A DNA stretch of 64,000 bases. Origin: Candidatus Nanopelagicales bacterium (GTDB lineage Bacteria > Actinomycetota > Actinomycetes > S36-B12 > CAIYMF01). The translations under genes and the position numbers were made by a program. The DNA lies in assembly GCA_017848795.1 (NCBI GenBank), contig JAFIHG010000011.1, positions 1 to 64,000 of the forward strand, given 5' to 3'. The notes below the pieces were generated by a model. The model was given only the letters and a program-made list of their open reading frames with translations, had not been told where the DNA came from and did not search any database. Positions 1 to 8,746 of the stretch are shown piece by piece (within the stretch, counting starts at the first letter, position 1; each line of letters opens with the position of its first letter).

Positions 1-145
1 AACCCGCGTGATGTCGAGCGACACGCCCGCAGTCGTGTGCCTACACAATTTCGGGTCCAAGAGGCTCTCCGACCTCCTGACCTGCACCGATGCTACCGAC
101 CACGCCGTCATGTGCCCGTGATCTTCGGAAGTCCGGCCTGAGTCG

Positions 146-1093
146 GTGAGCGGTTCACGGCGTGTCCTCGACCTCGTCCCCGGTCTGCGCGAGTTGGCCC
201 TCGCCCAGCAACAGGTGGTGAGCCGACTACAACTGCGCGAGCTCGGAATCGGCTCCGACGACGTCGCGGCCCAGGTGCGAGCGCAGCGATGGCGGACGAT
301 CGGCCACGCGGTGGTCGTCCTGCACCGTGGCGGCATCTCGCGCGAGGGCCAGTTCTGGGTCGCCCTCCTGCATGCGGGTCCGGCGGCACTCGTGGCGTGG
401 ACTGCGCTGGAGTGGTACGGGATGCAGCGTTGGGAACGCAGGGATGTCCACGTGATCGTCGCGCGCGGAACCTCGGTCACGCCATTGCCGGGGCTGGTCG
501 TACACGAGTCGCGCCGGTTCCGCATGGAACGTGACGCCGTGCAGTGGCGCGGGCTCACGACGGTGCGCCGACCCCGCGCGGTGCTCGACGCGGCGAGCTG
601 GGAGAAACGGCCGGATACCGGCGCCGCGCTCCTGGCCGCCGCAGTGCAGCAGCGACTCGTGGGCGTCGACCGGCTCGCCGCCGAGCTCGCCACGGCCGGA
701 CAGATCCGCCACGCGCGCCTGCTCCGGGAGCACCTCGTCGCCGTCTCGCGCGGGACCGACAGTCTCGGCGAGATCCGGATCGCGAGCATCCTTCGGGACG
801 CCGGGCTGCCCTCCCCGCGCCGCCAGACGCCGATCCGGGTCGCCGGGGTCCGCAGACGCATGGACGTCGAGGTCGACCTCCCGGATGGCAGCGTGCTCGT
901 GCTCGAGATCGACGGCGTCGACCATGACGACCTGCGTGCCCGGGCGACGGACACGCTCAAGGATCTCGCCGCTGTGACGACTGCCCGGCTCCCGGTACGG
1001 GTCACGCCGTGGATGGTGCGGCATCGCCGCGACCAGTTGGTCGCCGCGCTGCGCGGCGTCCGCGACGCGGCCGCGGCGCGTGCGGAGGGCTGA
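146..1093 (+). CDS. AbiEi-like / DUF559-type hypothetical protein
   Basis: A 315-residue protein from a GTG start. The N-terminal third resembles the winged-helix and regulatory part common to AbiEi-like actinobacterial proteins (RWRTIGHAVVVLHRG, then the WTALEWYGM segment). The C-terminal third (about 255-305) has the DUF559/Vsr-like nuclease-fold pattern: a hydrophobic strand, LEIDGVDHDD, then RLPVRVTPWMVRHR. Such proteins are abundant and mostly uncharacterised in Actinobacteria. No cognate AbiEii-type nucleotidyltransferase toxin lies beside it, so a toxin-antitoxin role is not supported. The stop codon lies inside an inverted repeat, and the next gene converges on it. Confidence 0.8.
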   Translation: MSGSRRVLDLVPGLRELALAQQQVVSRLQLRELGIGSDDVAAQVRAQRWRTIGHAVVVLHRGGISREGQFWVALLHAGPAALVAWTALEWYGMQRWERRDVHVIVARGTSVTPLPGLVVHESRRFRMERDAVQWRGLTTVRRPRAVLDAASWEKRPDTGAALLAAAVQQRLVGVDRLAAELATAGQIRHARLLREHLVAVSRGTDSLGEIRIASILRDAGLPSPRRQTPIRVAGVRRRMDVEVDLPDGSVLVLEIDGVDHDDLRARATDTLKDLAAVTTARLPVRVTPWMVRHRRDQLVAALRGVRDAAAARAEG

Positions 1094-1160
1094 CACGTCG
1101 AGTTGTCAGTCGTACAACGGCGAATTCGTCGGCCAGACGCTGACAGCTCGAGTTGTCAGC
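1090..1160. terminator. paired inverted repeats at convergent gene ends
   Basis: Two short palindromes with the same arms, CTGACA...TGTCAG, occur at 1090-1109 and 1139-1160. The second reads GCTGACAGCTCGAGT followed by TGTCAGC. The first overlaps the TGA of the plus-strand gene (1091-1093) and the second overlaps the TGA of the minus-strand small gene (1156-1158). This placement suggests back-to-back terminators, one for each gene. Neither has a U-tract. Confidence 0.55.
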
Positions 1161-1347
1161 GCTTGAGCCGGCGGGCGCGGCGCAGCACCACCTGCTGCTC
1201 GGCCGCGGCCAGGTCCTCGGCATCGGGCCGCGACACGTCCCGGGCCCGGCGGGCACCGTCGACACCGACGCGTGAGGGGGCGCGGTCGGCGAGCCGCTCC
1301 AGCGCGCGGTCGGTGGTCTGCTCGCGGCGTGCATGCGGTTCGGCCAT
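1156..1347 (-). CDS. small charged hypothetical protein
   Basis: A 63-residue, Arg/Glu/Ala-rich, probably helical protein ([20 protein letters not shown]...). No domain is recognised. Three observations support it as a real gene. A TACCGT box lies 7 nt before the ATG at 1347, the leaderless spacing seen elsewhere in this window. Its stop codon falls inside a palindrome that mirrors the one on the neighbouring gene's stop. It also fills an otherwise empty gap between convergent genes. A GTG at 1356 is an alternative start but would overlap the -10 box. It is close enough to the ABC importer operon to be read with it or from its own promoter. Confidence 0.5.
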   Translation of the reverse strand: MAEPHARREQTTDRALERLADRAPSRVGVDGARRARDVSRPDAEDLAAAEQQVVLRRARRLKR

Positions 1348-1354
1348 GGGTGCC

Positions 1355-1360
1355 ACGGTA
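1355..1360 (-). promoter_or_regulatory. -10 box for leaderless small gene
   Basis: Read on the minus strand the sequence is TACCGT, followed by 7 nt and an ATG at 1347, with no Shine-Dalgarno sequence between. No convincing -35 was identified. Confidence 0.35.
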
Positions 1361-1389
1361 CGGCCGGACCGCTCACGAGCGCACGGGCC

Positions 1390-2160
1390 CTACAGCACCT
1401 TGGACAGGAAACTGCGGGTGCGTTCGTGCTGCGGGTCGGTGAGCATCTCGCGCGGCTTGCCCGACTCGATGATCACCCCGCCGTCCATGAACACCACCGC
1501 GTCGCCGACCTCGCGCGCGAAGCCCATCTCGTGCGTGACGACGACCATCGTCATGCCGGCCCGCGCCAGCCCACGCATCACGTCGAGCACCTCGCCGACC
1601 AGTTCCGGGTCGAGCGCCGAGGTCGGCTCGTCGAACAGCATCAGCTTCGGCTCCATCGCCAGCGCGCGGGCGATCGCGACGCGCTGCTGCTGGCCGCCGG
1701 AGAGCTGGCGCGGGTAGGCGTCGAACTTGTCCCCGAGCCCGACCTGTTCGAGCAGCCTGCGGCCCCGGTCGGCCGCGTCCGCCTTGTTCTCGCCCTTGAC
1801 CTGGATCGGCGCCTCCATCACGTTGGCAAGGGCGGTCTTGTGGGGGAACAGGTTGAAGTGCTGGAACACCATGCCGATCTCCGCGCGCTTGGCGCACACC
1901 TCCTTCTCGCGCAGCTCGTACAACCGGTCGCCCTTCTGCCGGTAGCCGACCAGCTCCCCGTCGACCGACAGCCGCCCACCGTTGATCTTCTCGAGGTGGT
2001 TGATGCAGCGCAGGAAGGTGCTCTTCCCCGAACCCGACGGGCCGATCAGGCAGAACACCTCACCGCGCTCGACCTGCAGGTCGATGCCGCGCAGCACCTC
2101 GACCAGGCCGAAGGACTTGCGTACGTCCTCGGCCTTGACCATCGGGGTGTCGGCGGTCAT
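1390..2160 (-). CDS. polar amino acid ABC transporter ATP-binding protein
   Basis: A 256-residue cytoplasmic ATPase of the GlnQ/HisP type that energises uptake of a polar amino acid. Walker A is GPSGSGKST (40-48), the Q-loop Gln is at 100, the signature LSGGQ at 153-157, Walker B LMLFDE at 173-178, and the switch His at 210. Length and motifs are normal for the family. Its ATG overlaps the permease stop by 4 bp, so the two are translationally coupled. It is the last gene of the three-gene importer operon. Substrate (Glu, Gln, His, Arg or cystine) cannot be assigned from sequence alone. Confidence 0.93.
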   Translation of the reverse strand: MTADTPMVKAEDVRKSFGLVEVLRGIDLQVERGEVFCLIGPSGSGKSTFLRCINHLEKINGGRLSVDGELVGYRQKGDRLYELREKEVCAKRAEIGMVFQHFNLFPHKTALANVMEAPIQVKGENKADAADRGRRLLEQVGLGDKFDAYPRQLSGGQQQRVAIARALAMEPKLMLFDEPTSALDPELVGEVLDVMRGLARAGMTMVVVTHEMGFAREVGDAVVFMDGGVIIESGKPREMLTDPQHERTRSFLSKVL

Positions 2161-3122
2161 CGGGTGTCCTTGCTGCTCGCCAGCAGGGCGGCGGTGTCAT
2201 GCGGGCCGGGGCCGCCGCGGCTGAACTGGCGGCGCAGCCGCTGCAGGGGTGTCGGGGGCAGGGTGCGTACCGCGCCGCGGGCGAAGTAGCGCTCCACGTA
2301 GAACTGCCCCGCGGACAGCACCGAGGTGAGGATCAGGTACCAGATCACCGCGACGATCAGCAGCGGGATGGTCTGGAAGGTGCGACCGTAGATGATCTGC
2401 GCCGAGTACAGCAGCTCGGCCAGCGCGATGACGCTCGCCAGCGAGGTGGTCTTGAGCATCGAGATCGTCTCGTTGCCGGTCGGCGGTACGACGACCCGCA
2501 TCGCCTGGGGCAGCACGATGCGGCGCATCGTCCTGAGCCGGTTCATCCCGAGTGCTTGCGCGGCCTCGGTCTGGCCCTGGTCCACCGACAGGATCCCGGC
2601 GCGGATGATCTCGGCCATGTACGCGGCCTCGTTCAGGCCGAGCCCGAGGATCGCCGCGGCGAGCGGGGTGATGAAGTTGTTCGCGCTGCCGCTGACGAAG
2701 CTGGGGCCGAACGGCACACCCAGCGAGATCACCGGGTACAGCGCCGCCAGGTTGAACCACACGAGCAGCTGCACCAGGACCGGTGTGCCGCGGAAGAACC
2801 ACACGTACGTCCACGCCGCCCCGCTGACGATCGGGTTGGGCGACAGGCGCATCACGGCGAGGATCACGCCCAGCACGATGCCGATCGCCATTGCAATAAC
2901 CGTCAACTCGAGGGTGAGCACCAGCCCGCGCAGGATCGGCTCGCTGAAGAAGTACTCACGGACGACGGCCCACTGGTAGTTGTCGTTCGTGACGAGCCCG
3001 CTGACCAGCATCGCCACCAGGACGAGGACTACCGCCGCGGCGACCCAGCGGCCCGGGTAGCGGACCGGCACGGCCTTCAGCGGGACCGTGCCGGTCCCCG
3101 GAGCGGTTCGGGTGTCGGCCAC
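2157..3122 (-). CDS. polar amino acid ABC transporter permease
   Basis: A 321-residue integral membrane protein of the His/Glu/Gln/Arg/opine permease family. A long hydrophilic N-terminus is followed by TM1 (about 27-45), then the BPD-type core. The cytoplasmic EAA loop, which docks on the ATPase, is visible as EAAQALGM (186-193) followed by [10 protein letters not shown]. It starts 3 bp after the substrate-binding protein stop and overlaps the ATPase start. A single permease gene implies a homodimeric channel. The C-terminal 30 residues are Arg-rich and disordered. Confidence 0.92.
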   Translation of the reverse strand: MADTRTAPGTGTVPLKAVPVRYPGRWVAAAVVLVLVAMLVSGLVTNDNYQWAVVREYFFSEPILRGLVLTLELTVIAMAIGIVLGVILAVMRLSPNPIVSGAAWTYVWFFRGTPVLVQLLVWFNLAALYPVISLGVPFGPSFVSGSANNFITPLAAAILGLGLNEAAYMAEIIRAGILSVDQGQTEAAQALGMNRLRTMRRIVLPQAMRVVVPPTGNETISMLKTTSLASVIALAELLYSAQIIYGRTFQTIPLLIVAVIWYLILTSVLSAGQFYVERYFARGAVRTLPPTPLQRLRRQFSRGGPGPHDTAALLASSKDTR

Positions 3123-3125
3123 GGC

Positions 3126-4070
3126 CTAGCTCACGGCACCGTTGATGACCGGGTTGTCGATCGCTCCACTCTCCACGCCCCAGTGGGTCAGGATCTGCTT
3201 GTACACGCCGTTCGCGATCAGCGCCTTCATCCCAGCGAGCACGGCCTGGTCCATCCCGCTGTTCTTCGGGATCGCGATTCCGTACGGCGCCGTGCCGTAC
3301 GTCTGACCGACGAGCTGGAACTGCCCGTTGGACTGCGCGACCTGGTAGTCCGCGACCGGCGAGTCGGCCATACCCACCTGGACCCGGCCGCTGGAGAGTG
3401 CCAGGTTCGCGGAGTTCTGGTCCGGGAACGCCTGGACGTTGACTCCCGGCTTGCCCTCGGCGGTGCACTTGGTGTTCTGCGCGGTCGCGTCCGCCAGCTG
3501 GGTCGTCCCCTTCTCGACACCGACGGTGAGGCCGCACAGATCCGCCAGGGTGTTGACCTTCACGTCGGTGCCGGACTTGATGAAGAACGACGTACCGGCG
3601 CTGAAGTACGTGACGAAGTCGACCTGCTTCTCGCGCGCCTTGGTGTCGGTGAACGAGGACATCCCGAGGTCGTACTTCCCGGACGCGAGCCCGGGGATGA
3701 TCGTGTCGAAGCTCGCGTTGACGACGTTGGCCGTCAGCCCCATCGTCTCGGCCAGGGCGTGGGCGAGGTCGGCGTCCATACCGATGACCGTCGTGCCGTC
3801 TGCGGCGAAGAACTCGTTGGGGGCGTACGACGCGTCGGCGGCGACAGTGATGGTGCCCTTCTGGCCGATCGCCGGCGGCACGAGCGCGGCGACCGAGGCG
3901 TCCTTGGTCGCGGTGATCTCGGCGGGGGAGTTCTGGGCCGCCGGGCTGCTCCCGCCGCCCGCGCCGGCGCTGCTCGATCCGCACGCCGCGAGGATCAGCG
4001 CGGCGACGGCGAGGGCGACTCCGAGAGCGAGTGCGCGGCTTCGTTGCGGGCGCGCGCGGGAACTGTCCAT
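3126..4070 (-). CDS. ABC transporter substrate-binding lipoprotein
   Basis: An extracellular, lipid-anchored amino-acid receptor (SBP family 3), 314 residues from the chosen ATG. That start is preceded by GGGAGG at 7 nt spacing and gives a proper lipoprotein signal: basic n-region, hydrophobic core, and lipobox LAAC with Cys30. Longer in-frame ORFs upstream are discounted. The mature part shows the family pattern: TITVAADASYAPNEF near the N-terminus, then YDLGMSSFTDTKAREKQVDF. First gene of the operon, so it sets transcription for the permease and ATPase. The upstream gap carries a long palindrome (4213-4267) that more likely terminates the gene behind it. Confidence 0.92.
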   Translation of the reverse strand: MDSSRARPQRSRALALGVALAVAALILAACGSSSAGAGGGSSPAAQNSPAEITATKDASVAALVPPAIGQKGTITVAADASYAPNEFFAADGTTVIGMDADLAHALAETMGLTANVVNASFDTIIPGLASGKYDLGMSSFTDTKAREKQVDFVTYFSAGTSFFIKSGTDVKVNTLADLCGLTVGVEKGTTQLADATAQNTKCTAEGKPGVNVQAFPDQNSANLALSSGRVQVGMADSPVADYQVAQSNGQFQLVGQTYGTAPYGIAIPKNSGMDQAVLAGMKALIANGVYKQILTHWGVESGAIDNPVINGAVS

Positions 4071-4212
4071 GGCGGTACCTCCCAGTCCACCGGCTCGGGA
4101 CCGCGGCCGGGCTTGGGGGCGATCAACCGCCGGATGATCCAATGCCACCACCATCCGGAGCGCCTGTCCACACATGTTGACCATGCGGGGTTCGACCCCC
4201 CACAGCTCCCGT

Positions 4213-4267
4213 GTCCCTGCTCGAAACGTCGTCAACTCGCCGAGTTGACGACGTTTCGAGCAGGGAC
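4213..4267. repeat. 27-bp-arm perfect palindrome, family A
   Basis: A perfect inverted repeat: arm 4213-4239, one unpaired base at 4240, arm 4241-4267. The arm begins GTCCCTGCTCGAAACGTCG. It lies 24 bp beyond the stop of the DUF2156 gene, where it could end transcription, and before the ABC operon. A closely related copy lies at 38034-38088. Confidence 0.85.
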
Positions 4268-4290
4268 GCGGGAAGCGGTGGGGGTGCGGG

Positions 4291-6429
4291 TCAGGTGCGG
4301 GAGGCTTTGAGACCGACCGAGGCGATCTTGCGCAGCGGGGTGTCGGGCAGGTACGCGCGCGTCAGGGCGAGGCCGATCCGCGCGAGCTGCGCCTCCTCCT
4401 GGAAGACGAGGTAGAGCGGCACCGGCCGGGGCTTGAACTTCTGCTTGAAGGACTCGAGGGAGCGGAAGCCGTACAGCGGCTCGAGCGACTCGCCGAGCCA
4501 TCCCAGCAGGGTGTCGAGGGCGCTTCCTTCGGCGCCGGCGTGCGCGAGCGGTGCGCCGGACAGCGAGGCGAAACGCAGACCCTGCTCCTGGAACTGCAGG
4601 CACGCGCTCGCGATGAGGAACTCGGTCGTCGGGCGGAACCCGTCCGGCAGCCGGCGCATCACGTCGAGGGTACGGCCGACGAGCTCACCGCCCGGTGCGT
4701 ACACCGGCAGCCACGAGGTGATGCCGTGCACCGTCCCCTCGCCGTCGACGGCGAGCCCGACGACGACCTCCGGGTCGAGCGCCTCCGGGACCCCGCCGAG
4801 GGTGAACCCCATCTCCGGCAAGGCCTTCTGCCCGGTCCACATCGTGCTGATCGCGTACACCTGGTTGAGCACCCCGCGTGGCAGCTCGCCCAAACGCCCC
4901 GAGCGGTACGTGACGTCCTCCTTGCCGGCGCGGTTCAGCGCGGTACGGATGTCCTGCCACGCCTTGCCCTTGAACTCCAGGTCGGGCAGGTCGATGACCG
5001 CCTCCTCCGCGACGACCACCGACTGCCACCCGCGCGCGCTCGCCCAGTCCGCGACCTCCTGGGTCGCGGAGAACATGCACGGCACCCGACCTTGCGAGTC
5101 CCAGTACGCCACGAAGCTGTCCAGCAGCGCGGTCCGGTCCGCCGCCGTCGGGGCGACCGGGTCGCCCAGCGCGAGCGCGGTGCCCTGGTGCAGCTGGTAG
5201 GCGACGAAACCGACCGGTTCACCGTCGGGCAGGCGCGGTACGTACCAGTGGTTGCCCTCCCAGGTCGTGATCCAGGACAGCGACGTGCCGCCGTCGCGGT
5301 GCAGCAGGCGTACCGCGTTCTCCCGCTCGTCCCCGTCGAGCGGTCCGAGCTTGCGCAACCGGCGCCGGCTCGGGCCGCGGAACGCGTCCCGGCCGAGCAG
5401 CAGCACGCCGAGCTGTACGAGCCAGAGCACGATGGTGACGACGTCGGCGGGCACCGATCCGCTCAGGTCGAGGTCGACGTCCGCGGGGTCGAAGATGGCG
5501 CCGAGCAGGGCGAGGAACAGGATCGCGACGAAGAACCCGGTGATCGCGACCGCCCACCGCCAGGCGACCCGCTTGCCGCGGCGCAGCCCGTACGCCAGGA
5601 CCAGCGCCACGCCCGCCGAAACGAGCACCGACCAGGCGTCGTCGTCGACGTCGCTCGCCCCGAGCGGTCCGTCGGCCGGCACGAAGAACACCAGCAGTTG
5701 GATGAGCGCCGAGGCCACGAACGTGACCGCGGCGAGGATCCGCCATTCGGCGCGGTCGATGCGCGGTCGGCGCAGGTGCGGCGCGCGCCCCAGCAGCACC
5801 GGTCCGAGCGCGAGCCCGACGCCGACGCCGATCAGGTGCTCGAGGTCCCACAGCACGCCCACGTACAGGAACATCAGCACCGCGTACGCCGCGACGGCCA
5901 GTCGCAGCCGGGCACGCCACGGAGCCCGGAGTACGGCCGTGGATGCGGCGAGCGCGCCGAGCGCACCGGCGGAGAAGCCGACGTCGCGGTCGTCGGCGAT
6001 CCGGATCGCCCACGCCCACTCGGTCGTGCGGGTGAGCAGCCAGAGCAGCCCAGCCGCGAGCAGCACCGCGGCGGCCTGGGTGACGATCGCCGCCACCGCG
6101 GCCCGGCGGGTGCTGAGCCGGAACTCGGCGAAGCCGGCGAGGATCGCGAAGCCGCCGGCGACCGCGACGTACTGCACCGGTTGCAGCGCGAACAGCGCCC
6201 CGGTCACGACGGTCCACCACTGGGCCTGCTCGAACGCCGGCAGGCCGTACGCCACCGAAGTGAACAACGGGCGCGGCTCGAGCGCGTCCCACAGCGTGCC
6301 GGTCACCACGCCGAGGGCGAGCATCACCAGCACCACGCAGCTGGTGAAGGGCACGCGCCGCGGCAGCGCGGCGAGCCGGCGGCTGCGGGCGCCGGCCTCC
6401 TCGACGGACGGTGCTGCGGTGGCGGTCAC
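4291..6429 (-). CDS. rhomboid-like membrane protein with DUF2156 (LPG synthase C-terminal) domain
   Basis: A 712-residue protein from a GTG preceded by AGGAAGG. The first half has about ten hydrophobic segments with a rhomboid-like arrangement (WWTVVTGALFALQPVQYV; LMFLYVGVLWDLEHLIGVGV). The second half is a GNAT-fold DUF2156 domain, the catalytic module of MprF/LysX-type aminoacyl-phosphatidylglycerol synthases (HQGTALALGDPVAP, then LASLSGAPLAHAG-like C-terminal core). The membrane part is not the canonical MprF flippase, so the acceptor and the transferred group are uncertain. It follows bioY by 26 bp in the same direction. A longer in-frame ORF to 6663 overlaps bioY and is not used. Confidence 0.8.
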   Translation of the reverse strand: MTATAAPSVEEAGARSRRLAALPRRVPFTSCVVLVMLALGVVTGTLWDALEPRPLFTSVAYGLPAFEQAQWWTVVTGALFALQPVQYVAVAGGFAILAGFAEFRLSTRRAAVAAIVTQAAAVLLAAGLLWLLTRTTEWAWAIRIADDRDVGFSAGALGALAASTAVLRAPWRARLRLAVAAYAVLMFLYVGVLWDLEHLIGVGVGLALGPVLLGRAPHLRRPRIDRAEWRILAAVTFVASALIQLLVFFVPADGPLGASDVDDDAWSVLVSAGVALVLAYGLRRGKRVAWRWAVAITGFFVAILFLALLGAIFDPADVDLDLSGSVPADVVTIVLWLVQLGVLLLGRDAFRGPSRRRLRKLGPLDGDERENAVRLLHRDGGTSLSWITTWEGNHWYVPRLPDGEPVGFVAYQLHQGTALALGDPVAPTAADRTALLDSFVAYWDSQGRVPCMFSATQEVADWASARGWQSVVVAEEAVIDLPDLEFKGKAWQDIRTALNRAGKEDVTYRSGRLGELPRGVLNQVYAISTMWTGQKALPEMGFTLGGVPEALDPEVVVGLAVDGEGTVHGITSWLPVYAPGGELVGRTLDVMRRLPDGFRPTTEFLIASACLQFQEQGLRFASLSGAPLAHAGAEGSALDTLLGWLGESLEPLYGFRSLESFKQKFKPRPVPLYLVFQEEAQLARIGLALTRAYLPDTPLRKIASVGLKASRT

Positions 6430-6455
6430 GTCAGCCTTCCTGACGCGGGTGCCGC

Positions 6456-7037
6456 TCAGCGCCCGGTACGGCGTACCAGCCGCCAGGCGGCGGGGAACAG
6501 CGCGCCGGCGAGCGCAACCTTGATCGCGTCGCCGAGCAGGAACGGCACGACGCCGAGCGAAAATGCCGCGCCCCAGCTGACCCCGATCGCCATCGCGAGC
6601 CAGGTGACCCCGACGGCGTAGATCGCGACGTTGCCCAGCACCATGACGCCGGCGGTACGCCACGGGCTACGGGTGGCTCCCTGCTCGGCGAGGCGGCCGA
6701 CCAGCGCCGCGGCCGCGACGAACCCGACGACGTAGCCGAAGGACGGCATCGCGGCGCCGGAGTGTCCCTCGGCGAACCACGGCACGCCGGCCAGCCCGAC
6801 CAGCAGGTAGACGATCATCGAGAGGACGCCGCGTACCGACCCGAGGACCCCGGCAGCGAGCAGCACCGCGAAGGTCTGGCCGGTGAGGGGCACCGGCGTG
6901 AACGGGAGCGGGATCGCGACCTGCGCGGCCGCGCCGACGAACGCGGCGCCGCCGAGCACCAGGACCGCGTCGCGGACCAGGCCGCCGGGCACGGTGTCGG
7001 CAAGGACGCGGGGTGCGGGAACGACGCTCGAGCTCAC
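6456..7037 (-). CDS. bioY: BioY family biotin transporter S-component
   Basis: A 193-residue, six-TM protein. Recognisable BioY features are PFTPVPLTGQTFAVLLA (about 45-62) and GVPWFAEGHSGAAMPSFGYVVGF. BioY captures biotin and works with an ECF module (BioMN) or a shared energising module; no ECF genes lie here, so it probably uses a distant or shared one, or acts alone. Start is a GTG with GAGGAGG upstream. It heads a two-gene unit with the DUF2156 protein. Confidence 0.92.
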   Translation of the reverse strand: MSSSVVPAPRVLADTVPGGLVRDAVLVLGGAAFVGAAAQVAIPLPFTPVPLTGQTFAVLLAAGVLGSVRGVLSMIVYLLVGLAGVPWFAEGHSGAAMPSFGYVVGFVAAAALVGRLAEQGATRSPWRTAGVMVLGNVAIYAVGVTWLAMAIGVSWGAAFSLGVVPFLLGDAIKVALAGALFPAAWRLVRRTGR

Positions 7038-7234
7038 CGTGGTCCTCCTCGTGTGGGCGGCCCGTCAGGGCCGTACGCGGTGCCCGTCGCGGGGGCCGCG
7101 CGAGCCGACAGTAGCGAACGGCAGGCCCGCGCGACGCACCCGTCGGCGGGCCGGTCTTGAGCTACCGGGCCCCTGTCCCGTACGCTCCCTCGCATTCTGG
7201 TCGATTGGCGATCAGATCGATCAGGAGTAAGCGC

Positions 7235-7438
7235 ATGGCTCAAGGCACGGTCAAGTGGTTCAACGCGGAGAAGGGCTACGGCTTCATCGAGCAGGACGGC
7301 GGCGGCGCTGACGTCTTCGTCCACTACTCGGCGATCCAGTCCGACGGCTTCCGCTCCCTCGAAGAGGGCCAGCGGGTGGAGTTCGAGATCGGTCAGGGCC
7401 AGAAGGGCCCGCAGGCCGAGCAGGTCCGCCCCGCCTGA
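7235..7438 (+). CDS. cspA: cold-shock protein, CspA family
   Basis: A 67-residue single-stranded nucleic-acid-binding OB-fold protein. RNP1 (KGYGFIE, 13-19) and RNP2 (VFVHYSAI, 27-34) are both intact. The ATG at 7235 has CAGGAG 7 nt upstream. Monocistronic: bioY diverges on the left and a strong terminator follows at 7450. Confidence 0.96.
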   Translation: MAQGTVKWFNAEKGYGFIEQDGGGADVFVHYSAIQSDGFRSLEEGQRVEFEIGQGQKGPQAEQVRPA

Positions 7439-7449
7439 CGTACGTCACC

Positions 7450-7488
7450 GACCGGCCCCCGTTCCCCTCGTGGGAACGGGGGCCGGTC
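7450..7488 (+). terminator. strong hairpin terminator after cspA
   Basis: A perfect 17-bp GC-rich stem (7450-7466 with 7472-7488) with a 5-nt loop CTCGT, 11 bp after the cspA stop. The downstream sequence is not a U-tract, as usual for actinobacterial terminators. Confidence 0.85.
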
Positions 7489-7559
7489 GCTCGTCCGGGC
7501 CTGTGCCTGCGCTTGCGGGCCGGCGCGCCGGGCAGGCACCCGCCGGCGGCGCCCCGTCC

Positions 7560-7565
7560 TAGGCT
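7560..7565 (+). promoter_or_regulatory. -10 box, leaderless ureohydrolase gene
   Basis: TAGGCT ends 6 nt before the ATG at 7572, with no ribosome-binding site between. This fits a leaderless transcript. Confidence 0.45.
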
Positions 7566-7571
7566 GCGGCT

Positions 7572-8585
7572 ATGACGCGGTACGGCGGACAGTACGGACC
7601 CGACATCACCTTCCTCGGGGTCGACGCGTGCGACCTGGACGACGAGTCGTCGTACGCGGACGCCGACGTCGTGATCATCGGAGCGCCGTTCGACGGCGGC
7701 ACGTCCTACCGGTCCGGGGCGCGGTTCGGCCCGCAGGCGATCCGGATGACCGACTACCTCGCCCACGACGGGTCGCGGCCGAGTCTCGCGCTGCGCACCG
7801 ACGGGCTGCAGGACCTGCGGGTCGTGGACGCCGGGGATGTGGAGATGTTCAGCGGCGACGCGGCCACCGCGTGCGCGGCGCTCGAAGCGGTGGTCGAGAA
7901 AGTCGCTCGCACCGGCGCGATCCCGGTGATGCTCGGCGGTGACCACACCATCACCTGGCCCGACGTCACGGGCGTCGCCCGGGCCGTCGGGTGGGGCCGG
8001 GTCAGCGTCATCCACTTCGATGCCCACGCCGACACCGGCGACATCGAGTTCGGCTCGCTGATCGGGCACGGCCAGCCGATGCGCCGGCTCATCGAGTCGG
8101 GTGCGGCCCGCGGCGACCGGTTCCTGCAGCTCGGGCTGCGCGGCTACTGGCCGCCGCCGGACGTCCTGGACTGGATGGCCGAGCAGCGCATGCGGTCGTA
8201 CGAGATGACCGAGATCGTGCACCGCGGGCTCGATGCCTGCCTCACCGAGGCGTTCACGATCGCGACCGACGAATGCGACGGGGTGTTCCTGTCCGTCGAC
8301 GTCGACGTGTGCGATCCCGGCCACGCACCCGGCACGGGCACCCCCGAGCCGGGCGGGCTCTCGGCACGCCAGCTCCTCGACGCCGTACGCCGGATCTGCC
8401 TGGAGGTACCCGTCGTCGGGGTCGACGTCGTCGAGGTGAGCCCGCCGTACGACCACGCCGACATCACCGCCGCGCTCGGCAACCGGGTGGTGCTCGAGGC
8501 GCTGTGCGCGATCGCCCGGCGCCGCCAGGACGCGCGCGACGGGACCTCGTGGGACCCTTCCCGGCCGCTGCTCGAGGGTCGCTGA
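7572..8585 (+). CDS. speB: agmatinase / ureohydrolase family protein
   Basis: A 337-residue dimanganese ureohydrolase. All six metal ligands of the family are visible: His125 (GGDHT), Asp150, His152 and Asp154 (DAHAD), Asp243 and Asp245 (SVDVDVCDPG), with the GTGTPEPGG segment after them. The family hydrolyses agmatine, guanidinobutyrate or related guanidino compounds to urea and an amine. Exact substrate is not fixed by motifs. It stands alone, so the pathway context does not help. The symbol is given for the family-level match only. Confidence 0.9.
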   Translation: MTRYGGQYGPDITFLGVDACDLDDESSYADADVVIIGAPFDGGTSYRSGARFGPQAIRMTDYLAHDGSRPSLALRTDGLQDLRVVDAGDVEMFSGDAATACAALEAVVEKVARTGAIPVMLGGDHTITWPDVTGVARAVGWGRVSVIHFDAHADTGDIEFGSLIGHGQPMRRLIESGAARGDRFLQLGLRGYWPPPDVLDWMAEQRMRSYEMTEIVHRGLDACLTEAFTIATDECDGVFLSVDVDVCDPGHAPGTGTPEPGGLSARQLLDAVRRICLEVPVVGVDVVEVSPPYDHADITAALGNRVVLEALCAIARRRQDARDGTSWDPSRPLLEGR

Positions 8586-8630
8586 CGACGCGGCGTCCGT
8601 GATCATGTGATCGTGCGCCCCATCGCGGGT

Positions 8631-8685
8631 TGATCATGAGGTCGTGGGTCGCAACCGGCGTTTGGGACCGACGAGCTCATGATCA
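8631..8685. repeat. long imperfect inverted repeat
   Basis: Left arm 8631-8650 (TGATCATGAGGTCGTGGGTC) pairs with 8666-8685 with two mismatches and a 15-nt loop. It lies between the ureohydrolase stop and the zinc-ribbon gene. It is probably a terminator, and shares the length and gene-end placement of the other intergenic palindromes, though not their sequence. Confidence 0.65.
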
Positions 8686-8746
8686 TCGGGACGCGCGGGT
8701 GAGAGGTGCTGCCACCGGGCGCGCCGGAACGGCACAATCCGGCGCC

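Noticed and set aside
146-1347. AbiEi-like protein plus small ORF as a toxin-antitoxin pair
   Set aside because: The two genes are convergent with separate terminators, and the small protein has no toxin or antitoxin motif.
4185-4200. GCGGGGTTCGACCCCC, which looks like a tRNA T-arm
   Set aside because: No acceptor, D-arm or anticodon arm can be drawn around it; an isolated hairpin.
2199-4310. A 703-codon plus-strand ORF opposite the ABC permease and binding protein
   Set aside because: Antisense shadow; composition rich in Arg, His and Gln without homology, against three clear importer genes.
7038-7234. A riboswitch between bioY and cspA
   Set aside because: No conserved riboswitch core could be recognised, and biotin control usually uses a BirA or BioR/BioQ operator.
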